A stretch of DNA of 64,000 nucleotides. Source: Gordonia mangrovi. Its GTDB lineage: Bacteria; Actinomycetota; Actinomycetes; Mycobacteriales; Mycobacteriaceae. This document shows, piece by piece, positions 18,104 to 25,739 of the stretch. The position numbers and the translations under genes were made by a program. Under the pieces are notes generated by a model. The model made no database searches. It was not told where the DNA came from and saw nothing but the letters and a program-made list of their open reading frames with translations. Where the stretch lies: contig NZ_CP102850.1 in NCBI RefSeq assembly GCF_024734075.1, positions 2,604,001 to 2,668,000 on the forward strand, read 5' to 3'. Every line of letters begins with the position of its first letter. Positions within the stretch are counted from its first letter, which is position 1.

Positions 18104-18532
18104 TCAGCTCTGCCTTCTGAGTCCCTCGTCGACGCGGGTCAGTGTCGCGAGGGTCTCGTCGATACCGGACAGGTCGCCGCCGAGCGCTTCGGTCAGAACA
18201 CGGGTCCACTCGGCGTAGAGGTGGCTGATGTTGCGGCGCGCCCGCACCGTCGTGGACAGCAGAACCAGCCGGGCGTCCTGCGGGTCTCGAGAGCGTTCGA
18301 TCAGTCCCTTGGCCTCCAGGCTCCTCAATGTGGTGCTGACGTTGCTCTTCTGCAGGCTGGTGGCAGCGGCAGTGGCGCTCGGTGACGTGCCGGGGTGGTC
18401 GTCGATCCAGTGCAGCACTGCGGCTTCGGTACCAGTGAGTGGCTCGATGCCGAACCGGTGTGGCTCGACACTGCGGGCGATCCGCAGGATCACATCGGCG
18501 AGGGCGCCCAGCGGCGGCGATTGTGAAGACAT
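18104..18532 (-). CDS. MarR-family regulator of the adjacent efflux pump
   Basis: 142 residues with a winged helix-turn-helix: GTEAAVLHWIDDHPGTSPS, SLQKSNVSTTLRSLEAKGLIERSRDPQDARLVLLS is the recognition and wing region. It faces a Bcr/CflA transporter gene across only 24 bases containing alternating CATAA/TTATG half-sites, one overlapping its own start codon. Repression of both genes with relief by a drug-like ligand is the usual scheme for such pairs. Confidence 0.88.
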   Translation of the reverse strand: MSSQSPPLGALADVILRIARSVEPHRFGIEPLTGTEAAVLHWIDDHPGTSPSATAAATSLQKSNVSTTLRSLEAKGLIERSRDPQDARLVLLSTTVRARRNISHLYAEWTRVLTEALGGDLSGIDETLATLTRVDEGLRRQS

Positions 18533-18551
18533 AACAATTATGATTACATAA
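18530..18551. promoter_or_regulatory. MarR operator candidate with overlapping -10 element
   Basis: CATAA (18530-18534), TTATG (18538-18542) and CATAA (18547-18551) give two overlapping dyads, one with a 3-base and one with a 4-base spacer. TATGAT at 18539-18544 can serve as -10 for the efflux gene at 18557, leaving a leader of only a few bases. The AT-rich block stands out from its GC-rich surroundings. Confidence 0.65.
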
Positions 18552-18556
18552 CCAAC

Positions 18557-19834
18557 ATGTCAACCGAGCTCACACACGCCGAGGCTGATTCGGCGCACGC
18601 TGCGGCCGGGCCGCGCCCGGTCGGCGGCGCACTCCTACTCGTCCTCGCGTTGCTGTCGGCCGTGGCGCCGTTCGCGACCGACATGTACCTCCCGGCATTT
18701 CCGCAGATGACCGAAGAATTGTCGGTGTCGGCCACCGCAGTGCAACTCTCGTTGACCGCGTTTCTCGTGGGGGTGACCATCGGGCAACTCGTCTTCGGTC
18801 CGATTTCCGATCGGTGGGGCCGACGGAGTCCGCTCCTGGCCGGTGCGGTCCTGTGTGTCGTGGCGAGTGCGATCGTGGTGTGGGCGCCGAACATAACCGT
18901 GTTGGTGGTCGCCCGGTTCGCCCAAGGTCTGGGCGGGGCCGCCGGGATGGTAATCGGTCGCGCGATAATCTCCGATCTGGCGCGGGGAAAAGACGCGGCT
19001 CGCGCGTTCAGCCTGATGATGATCGTCGTCGGTGTGGCCCCCGTGGTCGCACCGCTGGTCGGTGGGTTCCTGGTGGGCCCGATCGGGTGGCGGGGGATTC
19101 TCGCAGTGGTATTGGCACTCGCCGTCGCCATGATGGTCTCGACCGTCGCCGTGATCCGGGAGACCTTGCCGCCCGAGCGTCGAGCGGCGATCAGTTCGGA
19201 GCGGCGCGGGTCGTCGTCTCCGCTGGCTGCGCTGAGGTCCCGGGCCTTCCTCGGGTATGCGGTGGCGTTCGCGTTCGCGTTCGCAGTGATGATGGCCTAC
19301 ATCTCGGCGTCGCCGTTCCTCTACCAGGAGATGATCGGCCTCGGCGCTGCCGGATACGGGTTGGCTTTCGGCGCCAACGCATTGGCACTCATGGTGACGA
19401 GTGCGGTGGCCGCCCGGCTCACCCGAACCCGCTCTGTTCGTTCGCTCGTCGGCGCCGGTGTCTCCGCAATCCTGGTCTTCACCGGCGTCCTCGGGATGCT
19501 GGTCATCCTCGATGTGGGCGCCGGATGGCTCGCGCTGCCGATCTTCGGTGCCGTGGGTAGCTGTGGCTTGGTGTTCGGGAACGCCACGGCCCTGGCGCTG
19601 CAGGCGGTTCCAGAAGCTGCGGGCAGCGCCTCGGCGATTCTGGGTGCTGCGCAGTTCGCGCTGGCCGCAGTGGTGTCACCACTGGTGAGCATCCGCGGCG
19701 AGAACACTGCGGGCCCGCTCGCGGTCGTGATGTTGATGTCCGCAGTGATCGCGGTGCTCGCGTTCCTGTTCGCGGCTCAGTCCGGGACCACCACCGCACG
19801 TCCTCGCAGATCGTTCGCGGCAAGCTTGCGGTAG
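18557..19834 (+). CDS. Bcr/CflA-type MFS drug efflux transporter
   Basis: 425 residues, twelve predicted membrane helices. The family motif appears as ATDMYLPAFPQM in helix 1, the motif A loop as GPISDRWGRRSPLLAG, and GAAGMVIGRAIISDL follows. It exports small drugs by proton antiport. It is controlled by the divergent MarR gene. Its last 58 bases overlap the 3' end of the convergent alcohol dehydrogenase gene, although both reading frames look genuine to their stops. Confidence 0.92.
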   Translation: MSTELTHAEADSAHAAAGPRPVGGALLLVLALLSAVAPFATDMYLPAFPQMTEELSVSATAVQLSLTAFLVGVTIGQLVFGPISDRWGRRSPLLAGAVLCVVASAIVVWAPNITVLVVARFAQGLGGAAGMVIGRAIISDLARGKDAARAFSLMMIVVGVAPVVAPLVGGFLVGPIGWRGILAVVLALAVAMMVSTVAVIRETLPPERRAAISSERRGSSSPLAALRSRAFLGYAVAFAFAFAVMMAYISASPFLYQEMIGLGAAGYGLAFGANALALMVTSAVAARLTRTRSVRSLVGAGVSAILVFTGVLGMLVILDVGAGWLALPIFGAVGSCGLVFGNATALALQAVPEAAGSASAILGAAQFALAAVVSPLVSIRGENTAGPLAVVMLMSAVIAVLAFLFAAQSGTTTARPRRSFAASLR

Positions 19835-20820
19835 GCCTCGAGACCATCGTCGAGCGAGAAGGTCTCCACCGCCACGTCGAGGACACCGTCACGGGCGAGG
19901 TCGAGCACCTCGATCAGCTCGCTGCGGGTGCCCCAGTACGGCGCGCGTGCCGAGACCTCGAACGGCTGGGCGAAGATGCCGATCTTCGCGGTGGCCGCAC
20001 CGTCGCCGAGGCCGACGACGACGACGTCACCCATGGTGCCCACCACTCCCAACGCGGTGTCGATGGTGGGCTGGTAGCCGACGAAGTCGAACACTGCTGT
20101 GGCGCCCTCATTTCCGACGATCTTGCGGACGCCTGCAACCGCATCCTCGTTACTCAGGACCGTCTCGTGGGCACCGACCTCGGATGCGAAGGCCAACTTC
20201 TCCTCGGTCACGTCGAGGGCGATGATGCGCGACGGGGTGAGGTGGCGCAGCATCTGGATCGCGACGTGACCCAGCCCGCCGGCGCCGATCACCACCGCGG
20301 TGCTGCCGCCCACCAGCTTGGGCAGCGACGGCTTGATGGCGTGATACGGCGTCAGGCCGGCGTCGGTCAGCGGGACGGTTCGGACCGGATCGAGGTCGCC
20401 GATCGGTACCAGGTGGCGCGGATCGTCGACGAGCAGGTAGTCGGCCATTGCGCCGTCGACGCCGAGGCCCGGCGGGGTGATCTGCAGTTCGGCGGCGCGG
20501 CTGCAGTAGTTCTCCAGCCCGCCGGAGCAGAAGTGGCATACCCCGCATCCCCACGGCCCGTAGACGGCCACCGGGGTTCCCTCCGCGATGCTGGTCACAC
20601 CGCTGCCGGTTTCCGCGACCACTCCGACGCCCTCGTGGCCGAGCGTCATGGGCAGGGGGTAGGGAAAGCCCTCGGCGGGCATGTTCAGCACGAAGTCGTC
20701 GGAGTGGCAGGCGCCCGCCGCGGTCACCTTCAGTAGCACCTGGCCGGGTCCGGGTGAGGGCTTGTCCACCTCCCGCAGTTCGGGTTCGCTGCCCGGCTTG
20801 ACGATCTGGATGGCCTTCAT
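19777..20820 (-). CDS. NAD-dependent zinc alcohol dehydrogenase (Rhodococcus ruber ADH-A-like)
   Basis: 347 residues of the medium-chain family. Catalytic zinc ligands Cys38 (AAGACHSDDF) and His62-Glu63 are present, with structural zinc cysteines at 92, 95, 98 and 106 (GCGVCHFCSGGLENYC). The Rossmann loop reads GAGGLGHVAIQ and an Asp follows in ALDVTEEK, which favours NAD over NADP. Long stretches such as AVYGPWGCG and PLTDAGLTPYHAI match my recollection of ADH-A, which oxidises secondary alcohols; that comparison is from memory. The gene overlaps the efflux gene tail-to-tail. Confidence 0.88.
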   Translation of the reverse strand: MKAIQIVKPGSEPELREVDKPSPGPGQVLLKVTAAGACHSDDFVLNMPAEGFPYPLPMTLGHEGVGVVAETGSGVTSIAEGTPVAVYGPWGCGVCHFCSGGLENYCSRAAELQITPPGLGVDGAMADYLLVDDPRHLVPIGDLDPVRTVPLTDAGLTPYHAIKPSLPKLVGGSTAVVIGAGGLGHVAIQMLRHLTPSRIIALDVTEEKLAFASEVGAHETVLSNEDAVAGVRKIVGNEGATAVFDFVGYQPTIDTALGVVGTMGDVVVVGLGDGAATAKIGIFAQPFEVSARAPYWGTRSELIEVLDLARDGVLDVAVETFSLDDGLEAYRKLAANDLRGRAVVVPD

Positions 20821-20920
20821 GCGCTCACAACCCTTCAGCTCGTGTCCCTTTCCTCCTCCGGTCTACTCCCCTCGGGCGCAACACGCATGTGAACCGCGAC
20901 GACCATCGCGCGACCTACAG

Positions 20921-20970
20921 GGGGAACTGACACTCACACGGGTGATGACCGGCGTGAATGTCAGTTCCCC
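20921..20970. terminator. Long hairpin at the 3' end of the globin gene
   Basis: GGGGAACTGACA (20921-20932) pairs perfectly with TGTCAGTTCCCC (20959-20970), and the 26 bases between them can pair further (TCACACGGGT with ACCGGCGTGA, two mismatches). The right arm includes the globin stop codon. It probably terminates globin transcription; there is no T-tract. It could also be a dispersed repeat. Confidence 0.5.
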
Positions 20971-21380
20971 GAGTGGCTATCGCCCCCGGGGTAGCCAGCG
21001 AGCATCAGCGATGCCACGGCAGTGAGGGCTTCGGTCCACGCTGCGGTCATGTCGCGGGTCCATGCGTCGCCGCCGATCTCGGCCATCGCCGCGATCATGC
21101 ATTCGCCGACCGCCTCGTACATCGGTGCGGTGACGCCCATCTCGGCGTGTCGTTTGCCGAGGGACCCGAGGTTGGTGGTCAACCACTCGGCGTCGTCGAG
21201 ATTGTCGATCACCGACACGATGGCGGTGCGCAGCATTTCCGCCTGAATCTTGGTGTCACGCTGAAACATCGGTTCGACAGCCGGATATCTCTCGAACAGT
21301 ATCTGGTAGAAGCGCACGGTGAGGCCGTCGTCGGGTAGGTCCACCGAGGCGAGGCTGTGCTCGAGTAGCTGTCTGTCCAT
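20961..21380 (-). CDS. Single-domain globin (flavohemoglobin-type)
   Basis: 139 residues covering a full globin fold and nothing more. Tyr25 (RFYQILF, position B10), Gln46 (position E7) and the proximal His78 (LGKRHAEMGV) are the residues expected in the flavohemoglobin/single-domain class. It probably binds O2 or NO; without its own reductase domain it would need a partner. It is followed by a long hairpin and lies 39 bases from the cutinase-like gene. Confidence 0.85.
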   Translation of the reverse strand: MDRQLLEHSLASVDLPDDGLTVRFYQILFERYPAVEPMFQRDTKIQAEMLRTAIVSVIDNLDDAEWLTTNLGSLGKRHAEMGVTAPMYEAVGECMIAAMAEIGGDAWTRDMTAAWTEALTAVASLMLAGYPGGDSHSGN

Positions 21381-21419
21381 CAGGCGTCCTTCCGATCCGG
21401 GGTCAGGGATATGCGGTGG

Positions 21420-22325
21420 TCAGCGGTGCGAGGTGGCCAATGCCGCGAGGCGGTTGTACGCCCAGTCCACGGCGCTGACCCCGGGCGCTACCTGGAAGGC
21501 GGCATAGTTGGTGTGCACGCCGGACTGTAGAAACCGATTGAAGACGATGATCTGTTGGCGTGCACGCTGATCGCTCACCTCGCGGCCGACTGCGCCGATC
21601 CCGCCCTTGGCCAGTAGTTCACCCAGGATCGCGTTCGCTTCCGCGTGGTACTGGCCCATCTGGCTCGGCGTGGGATCGCTGGTCTCCGCGAGATATCCGA
21701 CGATCCGCGTCACGTAGTAGTCGCGAGGCGTGTTGCAGTAGAGGTCTCTGGGCGCGCAGATGGTGTGGGTCACTGCGCTGAGCCACCCCATGCCCGTCAG
21801 ACGCGGCCCTCCGCTGCCCTGGCCCGCCAGTCGGGGGCCGACCAGATTGTCCTTGTGTGACCGGCGAGGATCGGAGATGAGTACCACCGCGGCAACCTGA
21901 TCTGGTCTGATCGCGGCGCGACCGGTGCCGATCTCGGCGGCCACGTCCCCGGCGGCATCGGCGCCCTGGCTGTAACCGGTGATCGCCAGCTTGGTGGCGG
22001 GACACCGGTGCAGCATGGTGAGCGCCAAGCCGGTGGTGTTCGCCACCGCCTGTGCCTTCGAGCGTCCGTAGATGGCCCCCTCCCACGGGAAGGCGGTCGC
22101 GTCGTAACCGACGAAGTGCACCAACGTGCGGGGCCCGAGGCCATCGGTGACGTCTCGGAGAATGCCGGGGTCGCTGGCATTGGCCCACGTCCCCGGAATC
22201 GCCAGGACATACAGATCAGGACAGTTGGTTCGATGTGACGGCCCGGGCGCCGCCGCCGCGGTGGCCGGCATGACGAGCCCGGCCACCACGACGGCGAGCA
22301 CCACGAACCATCCGCGCACCGTCAT
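21420..22325 (-). CDS. Secreted cutinase-like serine esterase
   Basis: 301 residues. Signal peptide at about 1-26 (VVLAVVVAGLVMPATAAAA). The alpha/beta-hydrolase nucleophile motif GYSQG puts the catalytic serine at 119, and CPDLYVLAIPGTW opens the domain as in mycobacterial cutinase-like (Culp) and PE-PPE-type esterases. It lies 43 bases downstream of lcp on the same strand and may be cotranscribed, adding a second secreted enzyme to a polymer-degrading locus. The long frame upstream of ATG 22325 is shadow. Confidence 0.82.
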   Translation of the reverse strand: MTVRGWFVVLAVVVAGLVMPATAAAAPGPSHRTNCPDLYVLAIPGTWANASDPGILRDVTDGLGPRTLVHFVGYDATAFPWEGAIYGRSKAQAVANTTGLALTMLHRCPATKLAITGYSQGADAAGDVAAEIGTGRAAIRPDQVAAVVLISDPRRSHKDNLVGPRLAGQGSGGPRLTGMGWLSAVTHTICAPRDLYCNTPRDYYVTRIVGYLAETSDPTPSQMGQYHAEANAILGELLAKGGIGAVGREVSDQRARQQIIVFNRFLQSGVHTNYAAFQVAPGVSAVDWAYNRLAALATSHR

Positions 22326-22368
22326 CGTGCTTCCCCCGACAGTTGTTCGTGTGCAGCGGCTTCCGGCG

Positions 22369-23592
22369 TCAGCTGTAGCGCGGGTTGTTGCCCACCGGGA
22401 TGGTGATGTTGATCGGCATGCGCAGTTCCGACATGTAGAACAGGACGAACTGGCGCAGGAACTCGTCGAAGAGCCAGTACGCTTCCTTCGGCATGCCGAC
22501 CTGGAGCAGTCCCTCGCGGACCAGAACGTAGGGGCCCCAAGCGGTCTCGAGCAAGGGGCTCCACACCGGCTCACGCGGGATCTCGAGCCAGTCGGCGATC
22601 TTGTCGCCGAGCATGAATCGCGTGAGCGCACCCAGGACGCCCCGCGACAGCAGGCTGAGGTCGAGGTTCATGCCGAGATCGAGCAGGATGTCGGCGAGCT
22701 TCTTGCCCTCCGGGGTGGGGGCGAGGATCGGGTCGAGCACCTGGCGGGCCTGCGCGTCGGCCTGGTTCCAGGAGTTGGGGATGTACTGATCCTGAACACC
22801 GAGCATGTGGGCGGTGATCTGCCACGAGTGCAGGAAGCCGGCCGACTCGTCGGCGGCGATCGGCACATTCCATCGATTGAGCATGCGCATAACGGTGGTG
22901 GGCAGGCTGTGCCAGGTGACCATGATGTCGGCCTGACTGATCGGGATCTTTTCCTGTGCGGAGTGGTTCCACCACGGCGACTGCGGCAACAGGGTCCGCA
23001 CGGATGCGTGGGCCAGCCGTGTCTTGAGGCAGGTGACGATCATCTCGCCGTCGGGCCGGTAGGCGTTGAGCGAGCCGATGTCGTAGCCGAGTTTCGCGGT
23101 CTTGGTGATGCGGTCCTTCATGTCCGCACCGCCCTGCGAGTAGTACACCGCCCGCGCCTCCCGCGGGATGACGGTGCTCATCATGCCGCTGGCGAATCCG
23201 TACAGGACGCCCAGGTAGGTGCCGCGCTTCTGGTTGAACCGGACCGCGGTCTCCAGTTTGCCACGGTCGGTCCACGACGGCAGCTGGCGTGCGTGCTCCA
23301 TGAAGTCGCGCAGTTCGTTGGGCAGGCCGGCGGGCAGCGGCTGACCGTTCTTGGTCCAGCCTCGCAGCAGTTCGTTGACCCGCTGCACCTGGCCACGCTC
23401 GAGGAGCTTGGCCACCACCGGGTCGGCCTCGTCGTCCCAGACTCCCTGGGGGTTGGCGCCGCTGCCCCGGCCGGGCACCGAACCCGCCGGTGACCACGTC
23501 CACGGTGTCGCCTGACCGACGGTGGCCAGCGCGCCCACCGCGCCCACCGTGCCACCGGCCTTCAGCATGTTTCGCCTGCTCAGATTCTCCAT
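22369..23592 (-). CDS. lcp: Latex clearing protein (rubber oxygenase)
   Basis: 407 residues, DUF2236/Lcp family. A twin-arginine signal begins MENLSRRNMLKAGG, so the folded heme protein is exported by Tat. The known Lcp functional residues are all present at the same mutual spacing as in Streptomyces Lcp-K30: Glu145 (PREARAVYY), Arg161, Lys164 and Thr165 (DRITKTAKLGYD) and the axial heme His195 (TRLAHASVR). Lcp cleaves poly(cis-1,4-isoprene) with O2 into aldehyde/ketone oligomers outside the cell. ATG 23592 is chosen because it begins the Tat signal, with GGGAG about 9 bases upstream. A TetR gene is divergent, as LcpR is in Gordonia polyisoprenivorans. Confidence 0.95.
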   Translation of the reverse strand: MENLSRRNMLKAGGTVGAVGALATVGQATPWTWSPAGSVPGRGSGANPQGVWDDEADPVVAKLLERGQVQRVNELLRGWTKNGQPLPAGLPNELRDFMEHARQLPSWTDRGKLETAVRFNQKRGTYLGVLYGFASGMMSTVIPREARAVYYSQGGADMKDRITKTAKLGYDIGSLNAYRPDGEMIVTCLKTRLAHASVRTLLPQSPWWNHSAQEKIPISQADIMVTWHSLPTTVMRMLNRWNVPIAADESAGFLHSWQITAHMLGVQDQYIPNSWNQADAQARQVLDPILAPTPEGKKLADILLDLGMNLDLSLLSRGVLGALTRFMLGDKIADWLEIPREPVWSPLLETAWGPYVLVREGLLQVGMPKEAYWLFDEFLRQFVLFYMSELRMPINITIPVGNNPRYS

Positions 23593-23647
23593 GATTCTTG
23601 ACTCCCGTCTATCGCCACCCGACTCGATGACGCGATGAAACAATCCC

Positions 23648-23662
23648 TGTAACTCTGTTACA
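23648..23662. promoter_or_regulatory. Inverted repeat near the lcp promoter
   Basis: TGTAAC, TCT, GTTACA: a perfect 6-3-6 dyad 56 bases upstream of the lcp start codon. It differs from the GTGTGRCTAC sites further upstream and may bind a second regulator. Confidence 0.45.
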
Positions 23663-23675
23663 TAGGATTAGCACA

Positions 23676-23721
23676 GTGTGACTACACTCACAAGACGGTG
23701 TGGCTACGGTCGTAGCCACAC
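23676..23721. promoter_or_regulatory. Putative LcpR operator region: three copies of half-site GTGTGRCTAC
   Basis: GTGTGACTAC at 23676-23685, GTGTGGCTAC at 23698-23707 and its inverse at 23712-23721. The last two are the ends of a perfect dyad with 11-bp arms (GTGTGGCTACG and CGTAGCCACAC) and a 2-base spacer. The direct copies are 22 bases apart, two helical turns. The block lies between divergent lcp and the TetR gene and so can serve both. Confidence 0.7.
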
Positions 23722-23783
23722 ATGCTTACGGCGGCTGTGGGGGGCTCGCGGTATGCTTCGCGCACGACCGGCGAGGAGTACAA

Positions 23784-24476
23784 GTGAAACCAGGCCATGC
23801 CGTCGCGGCGCCGGATATCCGGGCGCCTGAGCAGTCCCCGTCATTGCTGCAGCGCGCCTACGTGGCGGTGATCGGCGGCGATTTCGATGAGCCCGACGAC
23901 CCGACCCGGACCCGGCTGCTCGATGCCGCGTTCGACCAATTCTGCCGAATGGGTATCCAGCGATCGTCGATGGACGAGGTCGCCCGACGTGCCGGGCTGT
24001 CCCGGGTGACGATCTACCGGAAGTTCGACACCAAGGACGCGCTGGTGGAACAGGTCATCCTGCGCGAGTTCCGTCGGTACTTCGTGCGGTTCCTGGCCGA
24101 TATCGGTGAGGCGGACACCGCAGAAGAACGAGTGGTGTTCGGATTCGTCAGTTCGCTGCGGTCAATCCTCGACAACCCGCTCATCGGCGGCCTCATCGAG
24201 ACGGAGCCGACATTGCTCGCCGGGTCGATCGGCGCCGACGACGGGCGGATGCTGGCCGCAGTCCGGCAGTTCCTCTCCCAACAGCTGCGCAGGGATCAAC
24301 TGGCCGGCAACATCGCCGCCGACCTCGACACCGAGCTGACCGCCGAGATGATGGTCCGATTCTCGAACTCGTTCCTGACCGTGCCCAGCCAGCTCGTCGA
24401 TGTGCACGATGACGATCAGCTCGCCGCGATCGCCCGCCAGTACCTGGTGCCGATGCTGAACCCGCCGAAGTCGTGA
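23784..24476 (+). CDS. lcpR: TetR-family regulator divergent to lcp (LcpR-like)
   Basis: 230 residues from GTG 23784, which has GAGGAG 5 bases upstream; the longer ATG frame at 23700 would start inside the operator. The DNA-binding domain reads TRLLDAAFDQFCRMGIQRSSMDEVARRAGLSRVTIYRKFDTKDALV. In Gordonia polyisoprenivorans VH2 a TetR-type LcpR next to lcp controls rubber oxygenase expression. Position and the repeated half-sites in the gap support the same role here. The symbol rests on context, not on a direct sequence comparison. Confidence 0.8.
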   Translation: MKPGHAVAAPDIRAPEQSPSLLQRAYVAVIGGDFDEPDDPTRTRLLDAAFDQFCRMGIQRSSMDEVARRAGLSRVTIYRKFDTKDALVEQVILREFRRYFVRFLADIGEADTAEERVVFGFVSSLRSILDNPLIGGLIETEPTLLAGSIGADDGRMLAAVRQFLSQQLRRDQLAGNIAADLDTELTAEMMVRFSNSFLTVPSQLVDVHDDDQLAAIARQYLVPMLNPPKS

Positions 24477-24500
24477 GTTCGTCAGGACGGCCGTGACGGA

Positions 24501-25229
24501 GTGACCGGGCGCAACCTCGTGGCGATGGTCGTCGTCGTGCTATGCCTGACCGGGAGCGTCGGCGTTGCGCGTGCGTCGGCGGAGCCGGCCCCCTGGGGGA
24601 CGGCGACGGTGCGCGGTGACATCTCGGCGTGTGCGGACGCGGCGACACCGATGGACAACGTCGTCTGCGCTGTCGCGCTGACGCGTCGGTGGCTCGAGCA
24701 CACCGGGCACGCCTCGGTGGTGCGCCGGACGGTGGAGGTGAGCAACCCGGCCGCGGGCCTCACGTGGAATCCCCGAAATCGAGACATCTGTGTCTACGCC
24801 GAACTCGGGACGCTGCTCAATGTCGGTCTGCACCACTGCGACACGACCACCTTCTTCAACCGGAACACCGATGCCGCGCTGATCCGGACACGGGCGCGCG
24901 CGGTCGCCGCTTTCGCCCACGAATCGAGCCACGGTGTGCAGGAGGCGGTCGGTCTGACGCCGGTGTCCACCACCATCTTCGGTCCCGTCGAAGATCTGCG
25001 ACGACTCGAGTTGGCCAGTGATTGCTGGTCGGGAGCGGCATGGTCGTGGTACGTGTCGAGCGGATTGCTGACGGTGGCCGACCGCATCGAAGCCACCGCG
25101 TTCATGTACTCGCTGCGCGACCAAGCGTCGCACGGTACCGGGGTTCAGCGCGGTCGCGCCTTCGAACGTGGCATTGTCGAGGGCGGTGCCGCGTGCGACG
25201 AGATTCTCGGCCGACCGGCCTACACCTGA
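24501..25229 (+). CDS. Secreted neutral zinc metallopeptidase-like protein
   Basis: 242 residues. A hydrophobic signal peptide (LVAMVVVVLCLTGSVGVARASA) is followed by a domain with the zinc motif HESSH (His140, Glu141, His144) and a downstream ELASDCWSGAAW that supplies the likely third ligand Glu171. This matches the neutral zinc metallopeptidase (PF04228) layout, as does the ending FERGIVEGGAACDEIL. GTG 24501 is the start; another GTG lies at 24493. It follows lcpR by 24 bases and may be in its transcript. Substrate unknown. Confidence 0.75.
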   Translation: MTGRNLVAMVVVVLCLTGSVGVARASAEPAPWGTATVRGDISACADAATPMDNVVCAVALTRRWLEHTGHASVVRRTVEVSNPAAGLTWNPRNRDICVYAELGTLLNVGLHHCDTTTFFNRNTDAALIRTRARAVAAFAHESSHGVQEAVGLTPVSTTIFGPVEDLRRLELASDCWSGAAWSWYVSSGLLTVADRIEATAFMYSLRDQASHGTGVQRGRAFERGIVEGGAACDEILGRPAYT

Positions 25230-25250
25230 CCGGCACGAACAGGGGGGACC

Positions 25251-25739
25251 ATGACCACCACCGACGTCACAGCCTACGACTTCACCGCCGACGACCTCGA
25301 CGGCAATCCGGTATCTCTGTCGACCTATGCGGGATTGCCGTTGCTGATCGTCAACACCGCATCCAAATGTGGCTTCACCCCGCAGTATGAGGGACTCGAG
25401 GCACTCAACCGGGAGTACGGCGGGCACGGGCTGCGCGTGCTCGGGTTCCCATGCGATCAGTTCGCGCATCAGGAGCCGGGCGATGCCGACGAGATCAAGA
25501 ACTTCTGCTCGCTGACCTACGACGTCACCTTCCCGATGTTCGCCAAGATCGACGTCAACGGCTCCGACGCGCATCCGCTCTACGACTGGTTGCGGTCGCA
25601 GAAACGCGGTCTGCTCGGCGGCCGAATCCAGTGGAACTTCACCAAGTTCCTGATCGATCGGAACGGCAACGTGGTGGACCGATTCGCCCCGACCACCAGA
25701 CCGGAGAAGTTGTCCGGCGCGATCGGCGCAGTCCTCTAA
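25251..25739 (+). CDS. Glutathione peroxidase-family thiol peroxidase
   Basis: 162 residues. The peroxidatic Cys40 (NTASKCGFTPQY), Gln70 (GFPCDQF) and Trp128 (QWNFTKF) form the expected triad. A cysteine at 86 (NFCSLTYDVTFPMF) is the resolving residue of the thioredoxin-dependent subtype, so it is likely a thioredoxin- or mycothiol-linked hydroperoxide reductase rather than a true glutathione enzyme. It may protect against peroxides formed by oxygenases nearby. Its stop overlaps the convergent HxlR stop by 4 bases. Confidence 0.92.
   Translation: MTTTDVTAYDFTADDLDGNPVSLSTYAGLPLLIVNTASKCGFTPQYEGLEALNREYGGHGLRVLGFPCDQFAHQEPGDADEIKNFCSLTYDVTFPMFAKIDVNGSDAHPLYDWLRSQKRGLLGGRIQWNFTKFLIDRNGNVVDRFAPTTRPEKLSGAIGAVL

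Noticed and set aside
22369-25229. oxiA/oxiB-type aldehyde oxidation genes expected near lcp in Streptomyces
   Set aside because: None is present. The flanking genes are an esterase, a TetR regulator, a metallopeptidase and a peroxidase.
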